Position numbers and translations under genes: made by a program
In this document: positions 63,701 to 64,000 of the stretch, piece after piece
Numbering within the stretch: the first letter of the stretch is position 1
Layout of the letters: every line of letters begins with the position of its first letter
From: Pelodera strongyloides
Taxonomy: Eukaryota > Nematoda > Chromadorea > Rhabditida > Rhabditidae
Assembly: GCA_036852015.1 (NCBI GenBank)
Contig: JAANDG010000025.1
Coordinates: 186,001-250,000, forward strand
Direction: 5' to 3'
DNA length: 64,000 bases
Notes under the pieces: generated by a model
Database searches by the model: none
What the model was told of the DNA's origin: nothing
What the model saw: the letters and a program-made list of their open reading frames with translations, nothing else

Positions 63701-64000
63701 AGGTCTACTACATATGTATACCTTTGGCTACTATACGGAATAAGGACTACAGAGGTCTTCTGAAGAATAATTGATAAGGACTACATCATGCACATCACTA
63801 ATTGCCTAATTAGGAATGCTCACTGCAGATAATTAGCAAATATCAACTGCGGTTTCTCACCGTCGATTCCGCTCTTGTTGGTGTCCTGAGGGAGTTTGCT
63901 TCAGAAAACGAGCCCGACAAGTTGGGCACAGCAAATACCTGAGATTGAAAGCATAATTTAGCAAACTGCACATTTCCAGTCAATCGAGCTTCTCCGGATA
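46995..64000 (-). CDS. rpm-1: RPM-1 / Highwire / MYCBP2 E3 ubiquitin ligase, 3' part (cut by window end)
   Basis: Very large PHR-family E3 ligase; in C. elegans RPM-1 acts at presynaptic sites and in axon termination, partly by degrading the kinase DLK-1. About 30 exons are readable on minus. Best supported: 46995-47067 ([17 protein letters not shown], stop), 47871-48005, 48334-48407, 48625-48696, 49095-49200, 49593-49723, 49869-49976, 50281-50360, 50885-51026, 52899-53054, 53456-53539, 53785-53868, 54426-54491, 54964-55100, 56597-56831, 59311-59455. Provisional: near 55.5, 55.8, 56.0, 56.3, 57.1, 57.9, 59.0, 59.8, 60.4, 60.6-60.7, 61.1, 61.4, 61.75, 61.9, 62.05, 62.5 and 63.9 kb. Upstream exons encode Ser/Thr-rich stretches, then helical blocks, a DOC-like domain, a B-box-like zinc segment, RING and the C-terminal Cys-rich part. 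The PHR repeats and N-terminus lie beyond the window. An exon near 58.2 kb expected between the DOC parts is unresolved. Introns hold many repeats. Confidence 0.92.
48926..49074. repeat. MITE family A copy in an rpm-1 intron
   Basis: TTAAAGCAAAATACCGGCCG at left, GGCCGGTATTTCGCTTTAA at right. It ends only about 20 bp from the donor side of exon 49095-49200. Confidence 0.88.
50078..50211. repeat. Inverted-repeat family C copy in an rpm-1 intron
   Basis: GGCCATATTCACCACTCAAT at left and GGAGTGGTGAATAGGATC at right. It lies in the short intron that splits the RING (between 49976 and 50281). Confidence 0.85.
50668..50870. repeat. Repeat family E, copy 2, in an rpm-1 intron
   Basis: Same blocks as 35365-35525 with the TCCGCGGACGCGGTTACGCA part duplicated. 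It ends within about 15 bp of the donor of exon 50885-51026. Confidence 0.7.
51119..52540 (+). mobile_element. Helitron-like element with internal tandem repeats
   Basis: Family 5' ends occur at 51119 (TATTATATAAAAGAG) and 51298 (TATTATATAAAATTGGG). The family 3' end occurs at 52509-52540 (GCCTCAGGCGGCGGTAGCC, then GACTGG before T). Between lie four to five tandem copies of about 220 bp. The element fills the large rpm-1 intron between 51026 and 52899. Confidence 0.6.
51588..52495. repeat. Tandem repeat, unit about 220 bp, about 4.5 copies
   Basis: CTTATATAGCCCAGCGAAAC recurs with small changes at about 51593, 51806, 52027, 52257 and 52455. Each is followed by GCGGCGTATCAGCCACGC, TTGCAGACAATTTAGGAGGA and GGGTTTCAAAAGGAAAAAT blocks. 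Spacing 198-230 bp. Confidence 0.85.
52899..54491 (-). other. rpm-1: B-box-like zinc segment and following linker of rpm-1
   Basis: 54426-54491 encodes [14 protein letters not shown] and 53785-53868 encodes [20 protein letters not shown] then NKKNRSHE, the Cys/His pattern of the PHR B-box-like finger. The exon donor there is best placed at GTGAGA (53779-53784), which keeps frame with 53456-53539 ([16 protein letters not shown]). 52899-53054 follows ([13 protein letters not shown]). All joins keep phase 0. Confidence 0.85.
53207..53431 (+). mobile_element. Helitron-like copy in an rpm-1 intron
   Basis: Starts TATTATATAAAGAGTAACTG and ends CTCAGGCGGCGTCGCCGG then CTGG before T. About 225 bp. 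Confidence 0.7.
54631..54652. repeat. (GA)n microsatellite in an rpm-1 intron
   Basis: About eleven GA units beside the Helitron-like copy. Confidence 0.95.
54708..54925 (+). mobile_element. Helitron-like copy in an rpm-1 intron
   Basis: Starts TATTATATAAAAGAGTAACT. It ends with the perfect hairpin GCCGCCTTCAGGCGGC, then GCCGCAGCCGTCTGG before T. It lies just before exon 54964-55100. Confidence 0.72.
57300..57597 (+). mobile_element. Possible retroelement 3' end with (AAATA)n tail in an rpm-1 intron
   Basis: GC-richer 250 bp (TGACGGGCGGATCAACTCC, GAGATGAAGGGGTGCCAGAG) ending in an AAATAAATAAA-type tail. This looks like the 3' end of a LINE or SINE, but no coding similarity could be shown. 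Confidence 0.35.
57660..57840. repeat. Long (GA)n tract in an rpm-1 intron
   Basis: About 180 bp of GAGAGA/GAAGAGA ending directly at the splice donor side of exon 57844-57939. On the gene strand this is a long CT tract starting a few bases inside the intron. Confidence 0.95.
58293..58710. repeat. MITE family B, full palindromic copy
   Basis: Starts TTAAAGGGTCAGGCCCATTT and ends with its inverse, GGGCCTGACCCTTTAA. Both halves carry TTTTTGATGATTCCATCTGA-type sequence and a TATAGTAGGATGCAATATTT segment as inverted repeats. The centre has GGGCGTGGCAATTGCGATAT motifs. Flanked by TTAA. Lies in an rpm-1 intron. Confidence 0.9.
59118..59195. repeat. 32-bp direct repeat, two to three copies
   Basis: AAAAAACTACAGTATATTGG and GGCCAAGTATAG recur with the base change CAG/CCG. 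Confidence 0.9.
59311..59455 (-). other. rpm-1: DOC/APC10-like domain exon of rpm-1
   Basis: This exon encodes [20 protein letters not shown] followed by [10 protein letters not shown], the most conserved part of the DOC-like domain of PHR ligases. The next exon downstream in the gene (about 58939-59041) continues with [13 protein letters not shown]. The domain is a beta-sandwich thought to help substrate or partner contact. It places the window in the C-terminal half of the protein. Confidence 0.85.
60044..60172. repeat. Inverted-repeat family C copy in an rpm-1 intron
   Basis: GGCCATATTCACCACTACGA at left, GCGTGGTGAATATTGC at right, with the GGGGAATTCCCCATGGGG core. Confidence 0.85.
62110..62186 (+). 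mobile_element. tRNA-like sequence in an rpm-1 intron
   Basis: GGGTGGTCTAGTAGGAGCAC and GGGGGTTCGATCCCACC mimic boxes A and B; the loop ACTTTCAAT would place a TTC anticodon. The acceptor stem does not pair, so a SINE head or pseudogene is favoured. Confidence 0.45.
62261..62420. repeat. MITE family A, degraded copy in an rpm-1 intron
   Basis: Left TTAAAGCGAAG with the CCGGCC box lost; right CGGCTTCTATTTCGCTTGAA. The core keeps TTATGCAAATGAGCATAAAT. Confidence 0.7.
63117..63237. repeat. MITE family A, short copy abutting MITE family B
   Basis: Left AAAGCGAAATACCGGCCGG; right CCGGTCGGTATTTAGCTTTA. The terminal TTAA is also the first TTAA of the family B element at 63234-63647. Confidence 0.85.
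63234..63647. repeat. MITE family B, full palindromic copy
   Basis: Same structure as 58293-58710, with TTAA at both ends. The central part carries ATTGGGCGTGGCAATTGCG and GCGAATGGGCGTGCCAACTG. Confidence 0.9.

Overview
This is nuclear DNA of a nematode, most likely a rhabditid near Caenorhabditis. The evidence is AT-rich sequence, short introns ending in TTTTCAG or TTTNAG, probable spliced-leader acceptors 6-15 nt before two start codons, C-type lectin genes, a nematode-type chemoreceptor, and a recognisable RPM-1 gene. The genus cannot be fixed from the sequence alone.

Layout. From 1 to about 17.6 kb I recognise no gene; the stretch is filled with short palindromic (MITE-like) elements, a large fold-back, Helitron-like copies, microsatellites and GC-rich patches. 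A class IV histone deacetylase (HDAC11 type) lies on + at 17598-22494. A secreted two-domain C-type lectin lies on + at 24156-28063 (8 exons, 302 aa, phases agree). A seven-transmembrane chemoreceptor of Str-like type lies on - at 29167-31837. A second secreted C-type lectin lies on - at 34740-39751 (12 exons, 479 aa, three lectin domains with a Thr/Pro-rich linker). Two truncated, probably dead copies of its 5' part follow upstream in tandem, at 40659-42682 and 43603-45627. From 46995 to the window end on - runs the 3' part of the RPM-1/Highwire/MYCBP2 E3 ubiquitin ligase gene, including the DOC-like, B-box-like, RING and tandem-cysteine regions.

The genes do not form a pathway: a chromatin/deacylase enzyme, secreted carbohydrate-binding-like proteins, a sensory receptor and a synaptic E3 ligase are ordinary neighbours in a nematode genome. 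The striking part is the repeat content. I see a TTAA-flanked family with long inverted ends (about 16 copies), a second TTAA-flanked palindromic family, a third inverted-repeat family whose ends are kept while its core changes, a Helitron-like family (one copy carrying 220-bp tandem repeats), and tRNA-derived SINE-like elements with target duplications. These sit in introns of almost every gene. One repeat forms the breakpoint of the lectin duplication, and the later unequal crossover that made the third copy can be mapped to about 20 bp.

Exon boundaries come from reading GT/AG sites and frames by eye. Those in the two lectins and the RPM-1 C-terminus are well supported by phase and family resemblance. 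Those in the chemoreceptor and upstream RPM-1 exons are partly provisional.
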